Shown here: one piece after another, positions 33,640 through 46,240 of the stretch | Layout of the letters: every line of letters begins with the position of its first letter | Numbering within the stretch: position 1 is the stretch's first letter | DNA from: Atrina japonica | Taxonomy: Eukaryota; Mollusca; Bivalvia; Pterioida; Pinnidae | Length of the DNA stretch: 64,000 bases | NCBI GenBank assembly: GCA_030159075.1 | Contig: BROG01000372.1 | Coordinates: 493,001 to 557,000, forward strand | Direction: 5' to 3' | Program-made: the position numbers and the translations under genes | Notes under the pieces: model-generated | The model's database searches: none | What the model saw: only the letters and a program-made list of their open reading frames with translations | What the model was told of the DNA's origin: nothing

Positions 33640-34811
33640 CTTAGCATGAAGTTTACCTCTTGCAAAATTTCAAAATGTACCGTGGGAACATGCACCCGAA
33701 CCCTCTAACATTCAGTGTATGTCTCTTGATTTCGGGGTTAATCAATCAATGGTAAATTCAAGGGAAGTTTACACCAGACACTAGCATAGTTTATTTACTG
33801 TATAATTTCAAAATTACTGTGGGAGCATGCATCCGAGGCCCCAAGCATGCTTCGATTTTTGTTTTGAGTTAAAGCGGTTATAATTTAGTGTCTGAAAGCC
33901 ATAAAATATCCTCTCATTCCTTGTAAAACTTGACAAACATTTTCCGAGATTATACCGTTGGAGTCCAACCCTCTGAAACAGCCATTTTTGACATGCTGGC
34001 AGGTGAGCAGGCGTAGTTTTGCGTCTGGACGGTGATAAAATGGCTAAGAAATTTCAGAAATTCTCTAAAAGATGCGACAGCCTTTTACCTTATCCCCTAG
34101 TGAAATCTTGCCTCATAATTCAAATGTGCAGTGAGGTATGTATCATATATCTGGATCCGAAGTCACCAAATTTACTCAGTGCTGAAGCTCAACTAACTTT
34201 TCATGATTTTAAGGTAAAAACACCCAAAAATTTATTCTGTAACTGGACTTGTTTGTATATTGACGGAAAAAAATTGTAAATAATGATCAAAATCATTGCT
34301 CATTCGAAGAACACTTCTGAAATATTACAATATTGCTTGAGTACGTACTCAAATTTTTAGTACCGTACTCAACAGATTTAATCCTTTTTTCAGGAAAAAC
34401 AAAAGTATGACGCAAAAATTTAAATGTGAATAATAAAACATAATAATATGCTTCCTAATTACTCAAACACAAAAGTTTTACAAATGATTGTATAGTCAAG
34501 ATAATGAAATAAAAGTTGAGCTTAAACATTGAGTAAATTTGGTGATTTTGGGCCCAGATTTAAAAGGTGTTTAAATTTAACCCTTTGAAAAATTTCTCGA
34601 TCCGTCACTGCGATATCTTATATTTGTTATCGCAATTTGTCCCTGGTCAGTTTGAATATAAATAGTCTGTCTTGCGACAGTATAAAAATAAATAATCTGA
34701 CTTGACAAGATTTGCCAGACCCCCCTCTCTCCCCAAACGGTCGTCCCCTAAGTAAGACGACTCCTAACATATACCTGTCCTGTATTTGAAGAGTGGTTAC
34801 TTGATACTTAC

Positions 34812-34815
34812 TCAT
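34812..34815 (-). other. Candidate start exon (ATGA before GTAAGT)
   Basis: On the reverse strand AAAATGA is followed by GTAAGTATC, the same layout as the coiled-coil start exon, and sits 141 bp from a CRE-like pair. The matching place in unit 2 (49541-49544) keeps it. No downstream exon was found. The alternative is an ordinary ORF reading MSKYQV... through the donor-like bases (34627-34821). Confidence 0.3.
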
Positions 34816-34955
34816 TTTCAATTTTCCGTGTTTTCGTAAAAGTCTGTCAATCTATAGCAGTTGGAATACAGAAAATAATTATTATATGCTTCTATTCACG
34901 CCAAACGGGCGACTTTCTTTTGTTTACACATTGTTCACAATGTGATATCTGTCTG

Positions 34956-34980
34956 TGGCGTCATACTTATTGTTACGTCG
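34956..34980 (-). promoter_or_regulatory. CRE-like pair, second module of unit 1
   Basis: TGGCGTCA (34956-34963) and TTACGTCG (34973-34980), each one mismatch from a CRE-like core, at the same 17-bp spacing as at 28818, 45269 and 49689. Confidence 0.4.
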
Positions 34981-35060
34981 CCTGTTCCATCGATACGATA
35001 TTGTTACAATCTTCTCGCTGCGATCCAACCTGAACCGGGTCCCGTTTATCGAGAAGTCTT

Positions 35061-36099
35061 TTTTAAAAAAGGTAAGTTTTTAAAAACTTAAGACCGTTCC
35101 ATCAACCTTACAATAAGTCAAGTGTTAAGGTATATTTGCGTATTTCCAAATTACACCTTGATAGTTTATCAATAATTTTACCTGCGACATTTGCAAAGAT
35201 AAATCACGACAACTACAAAAATGACTTGGGTCTACGGACTACCTCTGGGTAGTCATAAATACCTGTCCTGATTTTGGTCGTAAGTCACAAGTCCTAAGTC
35301 TTTGTAAAACAGTCGCAAGTGTGGTTCTAAGACAAAAATAAATGTTCATTTTAGTGCTATGTTCCATTTTTCTCTAGATATTTCTTTATATTTCTTCTGA
35401 TTTATGATCTCAAAACCTATCTTTTAGTGGTCGCTAAACAGAAAAAACCTTAATAATTTGAGTATTAACAATAATGATATCACATTCTCTTTTCTAATAA
35501 CAGTATGTGAGAGGGTGAAACATTTTAAATTCTAAATCGAGAGTCTTGTTTATAAACTTAAAACATACAATTCTTGCATATTTTTGTGTCTGGACGCAAA
35601 AAAGAAATCCATTTCCAAAATATCTGAAGTATGCGTAAACCCCTATCCCGTAACGAAAATATTACCTCGCTAATAATCCAACACCTGGAATTATGTGCAG
35701 TGATCAAGGGAGGATACAGATAAGAGCTCTATTTGCCCCTTTATGTTGAGCAAAATAGTTGTAAAATCTATGAAAATTCTGAAAATTAATAACAAACTTC
35801 TATATCGTTAGTCTCAGCCATTTTTGAAAAGGTTCTATATCCATGCATGATTTTAGGTTTGAGGGAGCGTGCCTTTGATCTTCACAGTGCCCTAGGATGC
35901 GGATCGAGAATTTGTTCAGGGATGGGGGGTGAGGGTAACAGAATTTTACTGGACTATTGAACATATTTTGTTTTACAAATTGTTGGATAAACTGTGAAGC
36001 AATGATTCATTTGAGGATATAGGGAAACGTAGTTATTAAAAAAATTATGAAATTTGATAGCTTTCCATGCATGATCTAACTAAAGTTCCCATGCGTTGA
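35061..36099. other. Intergenic, no gene seen
   Basis: No supported feature. Confidence 0.5.
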
Positions 36100-36480
36100 A
36101 GGTCGTAAACGTAGATTTATCGTCGCCGATCGGAGCGAGGAGCGAAAAATTCTGGAAATTTGTTATTAATTTTTCGGCATTTTATAAAATCAAAGGTTTT
36201 ACACCTATTTTTTCGCTGTGCGTCTACCTTCATCCTTTATTGGTCACTACAAATAATACTAAGTGTTGTATCGTAATGGGTCGGATTTTAAACACCTTTC
36301 AGAAAAAACTTGGAATTTGTAAGTCCGTAGACGCATTTTTCTGCGGAAAATACGATTGGATTCCGCTAATAAATCACATTGATTATACTTCTCAAAAGAA
36401 GGTTGTTTTAGCAAAACAGTAACCTAAAATTGGGACAGAATTTCGGCCTAATTAATAATAGACCCCAGACACTGAGTTAT
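36100..36480 (+). repeat. Dispersed repeat, family G, long copy
   Basis: GATCGGAGCGAGGAGCG, then a stretch resembling GAAATTTGTTATTAATTTTT and CGGCATTTTATA, later TAATAAATCACATTGATTA and TTCTCAAAAGAAGGTTG. The same order is at 45840-46240, and a short piece at 4771-4865. The ORF at 36096-36422 lies in it and is not a supported gene. Confidence 0.6.
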
Positions 36481-36964
36481 GACATCTTTATACTTAAAAA
36501 AATCATTGATAAATTGATTTAACCTGAAATTGAAGTGGAAAATTGGTGAAAAATACAAAAAGTAAATATCGTCACCTGATGTCCTGTGTTATAGGACTAC
36601 GTTTGTTTATTTACATATTTTAATCATAAAATCGATAAAATTACTTTTCGCTAAAAATATCTACCATATTTTGGGGATAAAATGCTAAATTTTCCACTTA
36701 TATGGTATATGAATTTTTATCATTGTTTAATTGTAAGAGAACTCCGATTCCTTGCAATATTTTGAATAATCAAACGAATTCTGATACCACATTCAAACAA
36801 GACATCCACAGGGATTTTGGCTCCCATCAAATGTTCTTTATTTGATCTATGACAGACTGTTCTTTTCTCTTATTATGCGGCTCAACAATGAATTTGAACA
36901 AAAACCCAAATATTTGTCAAGTGCTTTTTCACAAGATTAAAACAATACCAAACTTATTCTGTAT

Positions 36965-38185
36965 AATCGAAGATAGCTAAACTCTCAGGGGAAACTTGAA
37001 GTCAAATTTATAAAAGATGGATTCAGTAAATTGTATTTTATGGGAAACAGTGGTAACAAACTTCAACAATCTAAATCCGTGTTGTATTCTGATCTCTCTG
37101 AAAATATAGTTTGCACAACTAAACCTCAAGGGGAATCTTTATGTCAAATTTCAAAAAGATGTCTTCAATAATTGATGAGAAATACGGTAACAAACATCAA
37201 TTGTCAAAATCCAAGATGGTCACATGTCGGCCTTGTTAGATTCCGATCCGTATATGCACACCTAAACCTCAAGGGGAATATCTATGTCAAATTTCTAGTA
37301 CTTTCTAGAAAGAGCTGTAAGAAACTATCATTGTCAAAATCAAAGATGGCCGCCTGTCAGCCATGTTGGATACCGATCTCTCTGAAAATGTAATATGCAC
37401 AACTGAACGTCATGGAAAACTTCCATGTTATTTCAGGATCCCTTCAGTACTTTCTAACAAAATTAATTATCTTTAGCTGTCAAAATCCAAGATGGCCGCT
37501 TGACAGTGCATAACTAGACCTCACTGAGAATCTACATTTCATAAGACCCCTTCATTACTTTCTGCGAAACAGCAATAAAAAACTTTAATTGTCAAAATCC
37601 AAGAAGGCTACCAGACAACCATTTTGTAATTCACCCCTCCTGAAAATGGACAGTGCAAAACTAGACCTCAAAGGGAACCTACTAATCAAATTTCCTAAAA
37701 CTCCCTTAAATACTTTCTGAAAAATAGCGAGAACATCCTTTGACTATCAAAACCCGAGATGGCCACCTGGCAGCTATTTTGTGATCCGACCTTCCTGCAA
37801 ATGAACAGTGCACAACTAAACCTCATATTTCATAAAGACTCCTTCAGTACTTTCTAAAAAAAAGCGATAACAAACTTAAGATGTCAAAATCCAAGATGGC
37901 AGTTTGAAAGCCATTTTGTGATCCGACCCTAATGAATATTGACAGTGTACAACTAGACCTCAAGGAGAAGCTGCATGTCTTTTCATAAAGTACCTTACTA
38001 AAGTACTAAAGTACCTTGAAAAATAGCGATAAACATCGTTGACTGTCAAAATCAAGATGGCCTTCTGGCTGTTAATTTTTGATCCGATCCTTCTAAAATG
38101 TACAGTGCAAAACAGAACCTACATGCCAAATTTCATAAAGATCCCTTCAGTACTTTCTGAAAAAGGCGATACCAGGAATTGTTTA
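36965..38185 (+). repeat. Degenerate tandem array, unit about 110-165 bp
   Basis: At least eight copies of a unit with the order: TGTCAAAATCCAAGATGG, a GCC-rich block, CCGATCTCTCTGAAAATG, GTGCACAACTAAACCTCA, a CATGTCAAATTTC-like block and CCTTCAGTACTTTCTGA. The AAGATGG block recurs near 37210, 37343, 37490, 37757, 37890 and 38053. It is absent from the same place in unit 1. Confidence 0.85.
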
Positions 38186-38394
38186 AGGACGGACCACGGA
38201 CGCATTGCGAAAAATTGATTTTTTATGCAAAATTTTTTACCTGATGTATAATGAGGAAATAAAAAATTTAAAGAATATTATTGATATTCTTTCCATGTTA
38301 TCCACAGGGAACTACATCCTTAAAATCCAGAATATTTCAATACACTAGGTAGATTATAATTGAAAAGTAACCGGTTTGTTTTCATACGCTCGTC

Positions 38395-38690
38395 TTTATA
38401 CCTATTATGGTACTGTGATGTCCGTCCGTCTGCCAGTAATGCCCATAACTTCTGTATGCCTTACCAGAATATATTCATACTTAAAAAAAAGTTGTTCATG
38501 TAAAGACGGTATGTCATGATCACTGTGGCATTCTGCCATTTTTTTTGGTCCGGTGTATATATCCCATACCACAAAAGGGAATGTTCTCAAACTTCACACA
38601 ACAGTTGTTCTCAATGAGGCGCTGTGTCATGACCTAGACTCAAGGTCATACCTCGATGGTCAAGGTCACCATCAAAGTCTGTACAATATT
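38395..38690 (+). repeat. Dispersed repeat with GTCCGTCCGTCTG block, copy 2
   Basis: Counterpart of 21545-21815, with TATTATGGTACTGTGATG, GTCCGTCCGTCTGCC, CTCAAACTTCACACAACAGT and CATGACCTAGACTCAAGGTC. Confidence 0.6.
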
Positions 38691-39079
38691 TTTGTCCAGA
38701 GCATACTGTTGAGTAAACCAAAAATAAAACAAAATACAATAACAAATACATATTTGTTTAAAAGTTTTATATACAAAATAAGCATGAAAAGACATCAATA
38801 CCAAAAAAAAAAAATAATAATCAGTATGCAATATGTGTATTTGAAAATAACAAAAAAGGAGAGTATTTTACAAGATATCTTCCAACATTTCGAAACAGTT
38901 TTTACATTCGTGATCAATGGATAAATCTTGATGCAATTTAAGCCGTTGGAGACAATTATACTGACAGGATTCATCGTCGCTCTCTTATTTTCTTTGATTG
39001 TCTCCTCATTAACTACAAATTTCATTTTATCTGCATTTCTTACATTTACATTTGCACTTAACTGACATCGTATCCGATT

Positions 39080-41786
39080 TTAGTCATCTTTGTTATTGCC
39101 AGAGCCGCCATCTTCATCATCATCATCTTCATCCCAGGAGTTATATCCATCGCCGTCAAAAACTATTTCTGGACCGAGGCCAGCGAGGCTTATCATGGAT
39201 TCCTCGTCTTTCTGATTAAAGAGTGGAGTGGGCTTCTTCACTTCCTCTTTTGTATGACATTCCAACTGACGCATCTCGGCGGTAGCGTTCTTGTGTACTT
39301 CGTCTTCGCGCTTCTGTTCGAATTGTTTGGCAAATTCATTCATTTCGAAGTCGATTTGTTTCTTGACTTCTTCCACCTTTTTCTGTTTGAGACAATTATT
39401 CTGTTCTTTCAGATCTTCATCATCTTTGTTAATAAAAGAGGCGCCATTTTCTTCATCATCATCTTCTTCATCCCAGGAGTTATATCCATCTCCTTCAAAA
39501 ACTTTTTCTGGACCTACGCCATCTATAATACTAGTTGTGACTTCCTCCTCCTCTTTTTCATCCGGAAAATCAAACCTTACTCTCATCTTTGGTTCGTTTT
39601 CCTTTGTCAATTTTTCTTTGTTGTCAGACTTTTTCAGAATGCTTACAAGTTCATTTTGATTTCTCCTTGTTGCCTGTGTTTTATTGTAATGTTTATAATC
39701 AGATCCAATCAACGATCGAATTAAGGCTTCCTCATTATATTTGTCATCGTTGCCATTTTGGACATCTTTATCAGCGTCTTCTTTTAGATCCACTTCGTCA
39801 CACGTCTCACCTAAACAACTAGTGTTCTGCTTTGTTGTAGGAATTCTTATTATCTCAGTCAGCTCCTTTTCCTTTTTGCTTACCATGGATTCCTCGGTTT
39901 TCTGATTATAGAGAGGAGTGGGATTCCTCACTTCCTCTTTTGTATGACATTCCAACTGACGCATCTCCGCAGTAATGTTCTCTTGCATTTCATCTTCGCC
40001 ATTCTGTTTCAATTGTTTGGCAAATTCATTCATTTCAAGGTCAATTTGTTTCTTTGCTTCTTCCATCTTTTTCTGTTTGAGACAATTATTCTGTTCTTTT
40101 AGATTTTCTTCAAATGTTTTCATATCTGCATTAATTTTATCCATGATTTCATTTTCCCGATTTAATGTATATTCTTCCTCAACTGTTTTAAGCTGAGATT
40201 CTATTCTGTTTGTCATATTCGACTCCATTTCTTTTCTTATTAAGGCTTCTATTTCAGCCATTTTCCCATTTTCATCTGCCATGTACTTTCCTCTAATGTC
40301 ATTCATGATTTCATCCTTAACTTTCTTTTCTAATTCACTTGTATTCCTCAGTAGTTCAGTTCTTATATCCTCTTCTATTTCTTTTTGTACATTCTCTTTC
40401 AGAGTTTTTGCCTCGATGTCTAAATCACGTTGTATTGAGTCTTTCATATCCTCCCTCATTTTCACTTCCATTTCATATTTTTCATTTTGTAACCGTATTA
40501 GGATCTCTTCTTTTATCTGTTCCCGTATTTCCTTTTCAATATTTTCCCTTATAGTGTTTTCAAAATGATACCTATCTTCTTCGTTATATTTTTGTCTGAT
40601 TTCAGCTTCAGCTTCTATTTTAATCTTTTCCTGTAATTCTTTCATATGTTCCTCTGATTTTTCTTTTATTTCTTGTTCTTGTTCCTGTTTGATATTTTCG
40701 ATAATTCTCATCGTGTCATTTTGAATTTTCAGCCTGATTTCCATTTCCTTTTCCATTCGAAGTTTGTTTTCCATTTCCAAAATATCGTTCTTTAATTTCT
40801 TTCGTATCTCCTCTTCTGATTCGTTTTTCAACTTTCTTGTTAATTCTGGTAACTCTTCCATTATTTCTCTGAGTATTTTCCGCTCTTTGTGTTTCTTCAT
40901 TAATTCACGATACTTGCCCTCTTCAAGTTCTTTCTTTACTTCAGAGATAATGTTATAGGCCGCCTCCTTTCTATAATCCATTTCGAATTTATTCATGTCT
41001 TTCTGTACACGCTCTTCTATTTCCTCCCTCAATTTATGTTTGACATTTCGTTGAAAGACTTTGCTATTGCCTTTCATTTGTTGCCTTATTTCGTCTTCTT
41101 TTTCTTTAAGCATCCTCTCTTCAATTTGGTTCGAATCGTTTTCTATTTGTCTCTTGATTTGGTTGATCATATCACATCTTAGGGTATTTTTCTATTACAC
41201 TGGCTTCATTTTGGATTTTCTTTCTGATTGTTTCCTCCATATCCTTCCTAACACGTCCATGAATAGCCTCTTTCTCACTTTCTACTTCCTTCCGAATTAA
41301 CACTTCGTGGTCTTTGGATAACTTGTCCTTCATAATCGCAGCATCTTTTTCAACTTTTTTTCTGAGGTCATTTTCCATTTCGCGACGTAACTTTGCCTCT
41401 AATTCTGATCTCTCATGCAACAGATTATCTGATATTTCACTGGTTGCGATGTCGATTTCTGTATCTAGTACACCCGAACTGGTCTCGAATTTTTTATGTA
41501 GTTCCATTGCCTTGTACATCCTCAAGAAATCATCTTTCTTTTGGATATAGTATTTTGAATTATGCATATTTGGATTCGTGGCCAGTGTTGAATTTGAATA
41601 TCTTAAATTCAAACAATCGTATTTGTTGTTGTACTGGGCATTTTGGTGTGTCCACTGTTCGCGGTATTCTTCTTGCCATTTTATTTTTTCCTCCAGCAGT
41701 TTACATTTGAATTCTCTCTCCATTTCCCGTTTTTCCTCTTGACGTTTTAGTCTCATTTCCATCTTCTCTCTATCGTACCAGTCTCT
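39080..41786 (-). pseudogene. Charged coiled-coil protein, copy 2, exon 3, frame-shifted
   Basis: Counterpart of 22501-25212, with the same acceptor, domains, internal C-terminal duplication and stop. The reading frame is open from the acceptor to about 41190 (ending SVIEKYPKM) and again from 41170 to 39080 (starting MINQIKRQ). The break is one extra T in a T run at 41187-41191 (five T; copy 1 has four at 24614-24617). All other length differences keep the frame, and no other stop is present. So this is either a very young pseudogene or an intact gene with an indel error in the assembly. Repaired length would be about 922 aa. Confidence 0.8.
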
Positions 41787-41900
41787 CTAAGTAAAAATAA
41801 AAGAAAAAATCTAGCATATGAATAAGACGCAGTTTCTTTTATGTAGTGCAAAATCCATCTGAATGGTATGGGTTATGGAAAGACAACTTTAAATTTCAAT

Positions 41901-41926
41901 CTCTCTCTCTCTCTCTCTCTCTCTCT
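41901..41926. repeat. (CT)n microsatellite
   Basis: Short counterpart of 25321-25383. Confidence 0.9.
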
Positions 41927-43896
41927 GGGCGTGGGTATTTGTAATTGAGCGACTTTTGTGTTTTCAAGAACCTAAATCACACATATAATAAAACTTCGCG
42001 AGTGTCATGTGTGTATGACTCAGGACACACTGTATCTTGATAGGAAGATATAGGACGGATAGTACTGTCATTCGCTAGTATTTGAATTAAAAAAATAATT
42101 AAAAATGAGCACATGACTACTCACTTTTAAATTTTGAATTTAAAAGTAAGCAAATGACAGTAATGAAAAGCGCTGAGTCGATGTTAATACCAATTATTTT
42201 TTAAATGTCCTGGAAAGTCTGATATAATTTTACAATATCTTGAAAATGTTAACTTTGTGGAACTCTCCAGAGGTTGAAGGTTATATGTATTCTTATACTA
42301 TTGATCCCAACTGCACAGGTGATTACCATGGTGAATGCGTATACGTTAGTATGAACGCAGTTTCAAAGGAATATATTCTATGGTGTGCAGTCAAAATGAT
42401 AATAAAATCTTAGGTCAACATCTTCCTGTTAATCTATGCAGTACACTTTAAATAGGTGGCGATTCAAGTTGCTACGATAATATATATGGTAGGTGCAGTT
42501 GCCAAGTAAATATAGTTCCTAAACAGATCAATACATTTCAAGAAGAAATACCGGTAAGTAAATTACGTATGCTTCATAGTTAAGTTAACAATTTTCGAAT
42601 CCACTTCCAGCAATATGAGCTGTCAGCGACGGCATTTTTTTTTTTTTTAATTGTTTAAAATATAAAACCTCTTTAAAGGAATTAAAAGTATCACTAACAC
42701 AAAATCGCCTACATCTATTGTGATTTAAACCCGGAAACTTTAGTTTTCAGTCACCAAATAATCACTTTCTTGCAATGAAGTAATTGTCTGACGAAATCGA
42801 CTTACGCATGTGGCCTCTAGTTCAATCACTCCGATACCATTTACCGCGCATGTTCAAATATTTGTAGACACTGAAGCAAGGCTTGCTTATATTGACAAAA
42901 AGACAAACATTGAGTACAAAGCTAAACAGAAGCAAAAGTTAAACTGGAGACTGATACGACTGTTGGATTGCATTACATTATATCAAATTAAATTAAATTA
43001 AATGTGAATTAAGCGAATGTCTGTTTGGCCTGGACACTCCTTCTCAGGTAATTTTGATTACGCTCTTGTGGTTTCTTTTACATCGTAGAGTTGTGTTAAA
43101 TATCTGCCTATATATCAACTCAAAAATAAGAATTTCCATTATTTTCAAAATTGACTTGAGGCGTCTTAATACTTATCCGATACTGAGAATTTTGGCGAAT
43201 TGTCTTTCATAAAACGATAGAAGCACAAGTCTCACTATGCCACGTGGCTTCTTTGACAATTGGTAATCTTTGTAAAATTTCGCGAAAGTTGATTAGCAAT
43301 GGTCATAGTGATTGCTTATCCAATTGGTGAGTTTATTGTAAGCATACGCATACATTAAACACCAGGTGATAGCTTTGGGAAATACGAGATAAAATATTAC
43401 ACATACGTCCTTTTATGGTTTTTATTTGCTGAAGTATTTGTGTACGTGATTTTAAAGGTGTGTTTTGGTGTCGTCCAAGCGCAACGTAATCAAGAAGTAG
43501 AGTGAAATCATATTCTTTGTCAATATGTATCACTCCGACAAACCTAATAGCATTGCGTATACGGTATTTAAAACGCAAGTAGCTATATAAAAAAATTTAA
43601 AAAAAAGTTTACTAGATTAAAGAAGGACAAGATGTGAATATATTGAATTGTAAGCCATTCTTTTTGAAATTTCGGAAATCGATGCGTCTATCAGTTTTTG
43701 ATATAACAAATCTATAAAACAACAGACGGGTTGTCGTATTAAGAGATGGCGCTGATGCCGCAGCCCTAGCACTTTTAAAATCCTTTAAGTCGCAATAATT
43801 ACACACACAAAACATCAACAATAACAACAACAACAAAAACAAACAAACAACATCAACAACAAAATAAAATGATAAATAAATAAACAAATATCTCAC
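41927..43896 (-). other. Intron 2 of coiled-coil gene copy 2
   Basis: Matches intron 2 of copy 1 in patches but has lost the element at 26334-26480. No other gene is seen; the + strand ORF at 42810-43001 is unsupported. Confidence 0.55.
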
Positions 43897-43955
43897 CCAT
43901 TGCCGGTTTACGTCCCTCAACATCTCTTGTACACTATAGTGGTCTATTCCAGTAG
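43897..43955 (-). CDS. Coiled-coil protein, copy 2, exon 2
   Basis: 59 nt, open, coding TGIDHYSVQEMLRDVNRQW. The acceptor ends TTTATATAG and the donor is TGG then GTGAGA. Same length and phases as exon 2 of copy 1. Confidence 0.6.
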
Positions 43956-44414
43956 CTATATAAAAAAATAAGGTAAAAAAAAGTAATGACGGTTACTGTT
44001 GCTGCAAAATTTGTAACACGGATACATCAATTTTTTTTCTTTGGGTTTTAGCTGTGTGTGTATGTGTGTTTTTCCAAAATGTTTTTTTTTTCTTTTCTTG
44101 ATATAGAATAACAGAAAAGAGATAAATACATGTAAATGAAAAGTAGGAAAATAAGACAAAATCGAAATATTTTTAGTAAACATAGCTAATGCTCCTTTAA
44201 ACAATTGATTTTGCGGTTTACAACGGATATTTATGTTCTCAATTTACGACGATCTAGTCTTGCTCTCTGCCAAAGAGGTTTAAGTATGGGGGCTTTCGAC
44301 AAAGCATATACATGAGCTGATTCTGCGGAAATGTTTGACCGTTTCACAAGTGAAACATTTCGGTAATATTTTGGATTATTTTTTGTTTTACATTTCCCGA
44401 TTGTCTCTATTTTT

Positions 44415-44632
44415 AAGGGGCCGAGTGGTTAGTGCATCGCGCTTTGAACTAAGGAGTCTCTCTCTTCTGGCAAGCGCAGAATCAAACCACGCTGGAACCT
44501 ATTAAAGTAGTTTTATCGTTGAAAGGTGGATGATCTCTTCCCGGGTACAGTGTAGCCGGGTTCTCCCCTCTGTCATTAAAAAACTGACCGCCACCACAAA
44601 AAATTGTTGAGTGTGGCGTAAAACGCTTAAAA
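44415..44632 (+). mobile_element. tRNA-derived SINE, copy 2
   Basis: Counterpart of 27951-28147 but longer: it keeps CTTCCCGGGTACAGTGTAGC and a GTGTGGCGTAAAACGC end, lost or mutated in copy 1. It lies in intron 1 of copy 2. Confidence 0.75.
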
Positions 44633-45118
44633 AGAATTAAAAATCAAATTTTATTAAAACAAAAACGTAAATGCCAACTGATATTTTCTTGTTTAACACA
44701 GTACCAAACTGTGTACAAAGTTCTTAAAACGTGCCATTTGCTTACTTTGAAATTTCAAAACTTAGCACATGACAGTAGTTTAGTTAATAACTCATCAAAA
44801 ATTATAATGATCGCTTTAGATAATTAGGCAGTTTGAGGGTTGTTTTGGATAATTCATGTAATGTTAGCTGAATGTGCCGTTTTATTTTAAACAATATTTA
44901 TCGAAAAAATATTTTTATATCTAATTGAATGTACCGATTATGCTCAATTTGAAATAAATATTACCGGAATCTAAAATTTGGCGTCGTTTTAGTCATTCGC
45001 GTTAGTGAAGGAGAAAGGGCCTCACTTTCCGAATGATATTTACGAAGCTGGACAGGTTTGATAATATTGAAGTCTATTTTCGCCTGATCTGTAAATTCTA
45101 TATCTATACATCACTTAC

Positions 45119-45122
45119 CCAT
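45119..45122 (-). CDS. Coiled-coil protein, copy 2, start exon (ATGG)
   Basis: ATGG followed by GTAAGTGATG, identical to copy 1, with the same short upstream ORF at 45124-45135. Confidence 0.5.
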
Positions 45123-45268
45123 TTCAACTATACATGTGTGCCTGGCAGTTCTTTGTATAAACTATATATCTATTATGACAGGAAATTATTCTCCCAACCG
45201 CACGCTGCAGCAACTGGGTTTTGTTTACAAATCATACAAGATGACAACAGGATGTGAAGAATTGATAG

Positions 45269-45293
45269 TGACGTCATACCCATTGTAACGTCA
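45269..45293 (-). promoter_or_regulatory. CRE-like pair upstream of coiled-coil gene copy 2
   Basis: TGACGTCA (45269-45276) and TAACGTCA (45286-45293), identical to the pair of copy 1, 147 bp upstream of the proposed start codon. Confidence 0.55.
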
Positions 45294-45359
45294 AGCTTGC
45301 AGTTGACTAGAAAATGTGATCCTTTGGGAGTTTGTATTTTATAGGATTTCATACGTAAG

Positions 45360-45480
45360 AATGCCAGATAAGGAAGGCTTTCATTTTAAATTCGCCCTCT
45401 CATCTAAGGAAGAACATGACGAAAATTAAGCGGGGGCAAAAATTCCCTGGTAGGCCTATACAGCATTAAGTGGCTGCTTC
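45360..45480 (+). repeat. Fragment of the TTAAATTCGCCCTCTC element
   Basis: Contains TTTCATTTTAAATTCGCCCT, CTCATCTAAGGA and GACGAAAATTAAGCGGG, like the right part of the element at 56179-56503. Confidence 0.5.
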
Positions 45481-45839
45481 ATGGTCAGAATAAAAACAAA
45501 TCAAGAAAGGGGCATAATTCTGGAAATAAAGACTTTACACTTTTGTTCTTTTCCCTCCAAGTTTCCTTATATCTGACCTGATGCAAGTATGCGTCAATGG
45601 CGTAGGAAGCAAACCAAAAAAAGGGAAGGCATTTTTTATATAAAAATGTTTTTGCCGCTAAAAAAATTGGTTCCAAGTGCCTTTTGATTATGCAATAAAT
45701 ATATACAACAGTGTTTTTTCTGGGAAAAAAAATAAAAGGTGATTTTTTAGGCTAGTGACATATAAAATTATACTTATTGTGATGCAATGCATACATCATG
45801 AAAACCAGACTGGGGATTTAAAATTTGAGTGGGTGTAAA

Positions 45840-46240
45840 TTTAAAATTAAGTGGCCGAGCGGAGCGAGTCGCAAAAATTTAAGGAAAATTATTTTTAATT
45901 TTCCGACATTTTATAGAAATTTAAAGGTATTACATCTATTTTATCAACTTTAGGGTACGCTATCCCTGCTCACTACGCAAGATTTGAAGTGTCGGGTTAA
46001 TTGTGAGGCAATATTTCATTAGAGGATCGTGTTTTACGCATCTAATAAAAACATTAATTTTTCAAATTGGGAGCGTTTATCTGCGTCCAGACGCGAAAAT
46101 ACGCCTTGTAGGCCTGATTCGCTAGTAAATCACATTGATTGCCCTTCTCAAAAGAAGGTTGGATCAGCAAAAAAGCAAAATCGGGTAAGAATTTCGTTCT
46201 AGTATCCTAAAGTTAATTTTGACCTCTTTATCGTTAAAAA
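45840..46240 (+). repeat. Dispersed repeat, family G, second long copy
   Basis: Same order of blocks as 36100-36480, including GCCGAGCGGAGCGAGTCGC, TAGTAAATCACATTGATT and TTCTCAAAAGAAGGTTGGAT. Confidence 0.6.

Larger units (their letters stand above)
33640..35060. repeat. Duplicated block matching 48840-49745
   Basis: Shared blocks include CAAAATTACTGTGG, GGCGTAGTTT, a TTTCAGAAATTCTCT region, GCAGTGAGGTATGTAT, CAATCTGTC/CAATTTGTC with CTGGTCAGTTTGAA, ACTTGACAAGATTTG, CGGGCGACTTTCTTTTGTTT and the CRE pair. Identity is moderate with several indels. It is part of the same tandem duplication. The + strand ORF at 34019-34279 changes mostly at amino-acid-altering sites between copies, so it does not look like a conserved protein. 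Confidence 0.7.
21313..36735. repeat. Tandem segmental duplication, unit 1
   Basis: Pairs of matching anchors show two direct copies in the same order: AAGAGAACTCCGATTCCTTG at 21314 and 36738; the coiled-coil gene stop at 22501 and 39080; its start exon at 28657 and 45122; the CRE pair at 28818 and 45269; and a block at about 33640-35060 matching 48840-49745. Unit 1 ends about where unit 2 begins, so they abut head to tail. Similarity is patchy between anchors. Confidence 0.75.

Noticed and set aside
34019..34279. 86-aa ORF shared by the duplicated blocks at 34.0 and 49.1 kb
   Set aside because: Differences between copies mostly change the amino acid, and the second copy loses the upstream part, so there is no sign of protein conservation.
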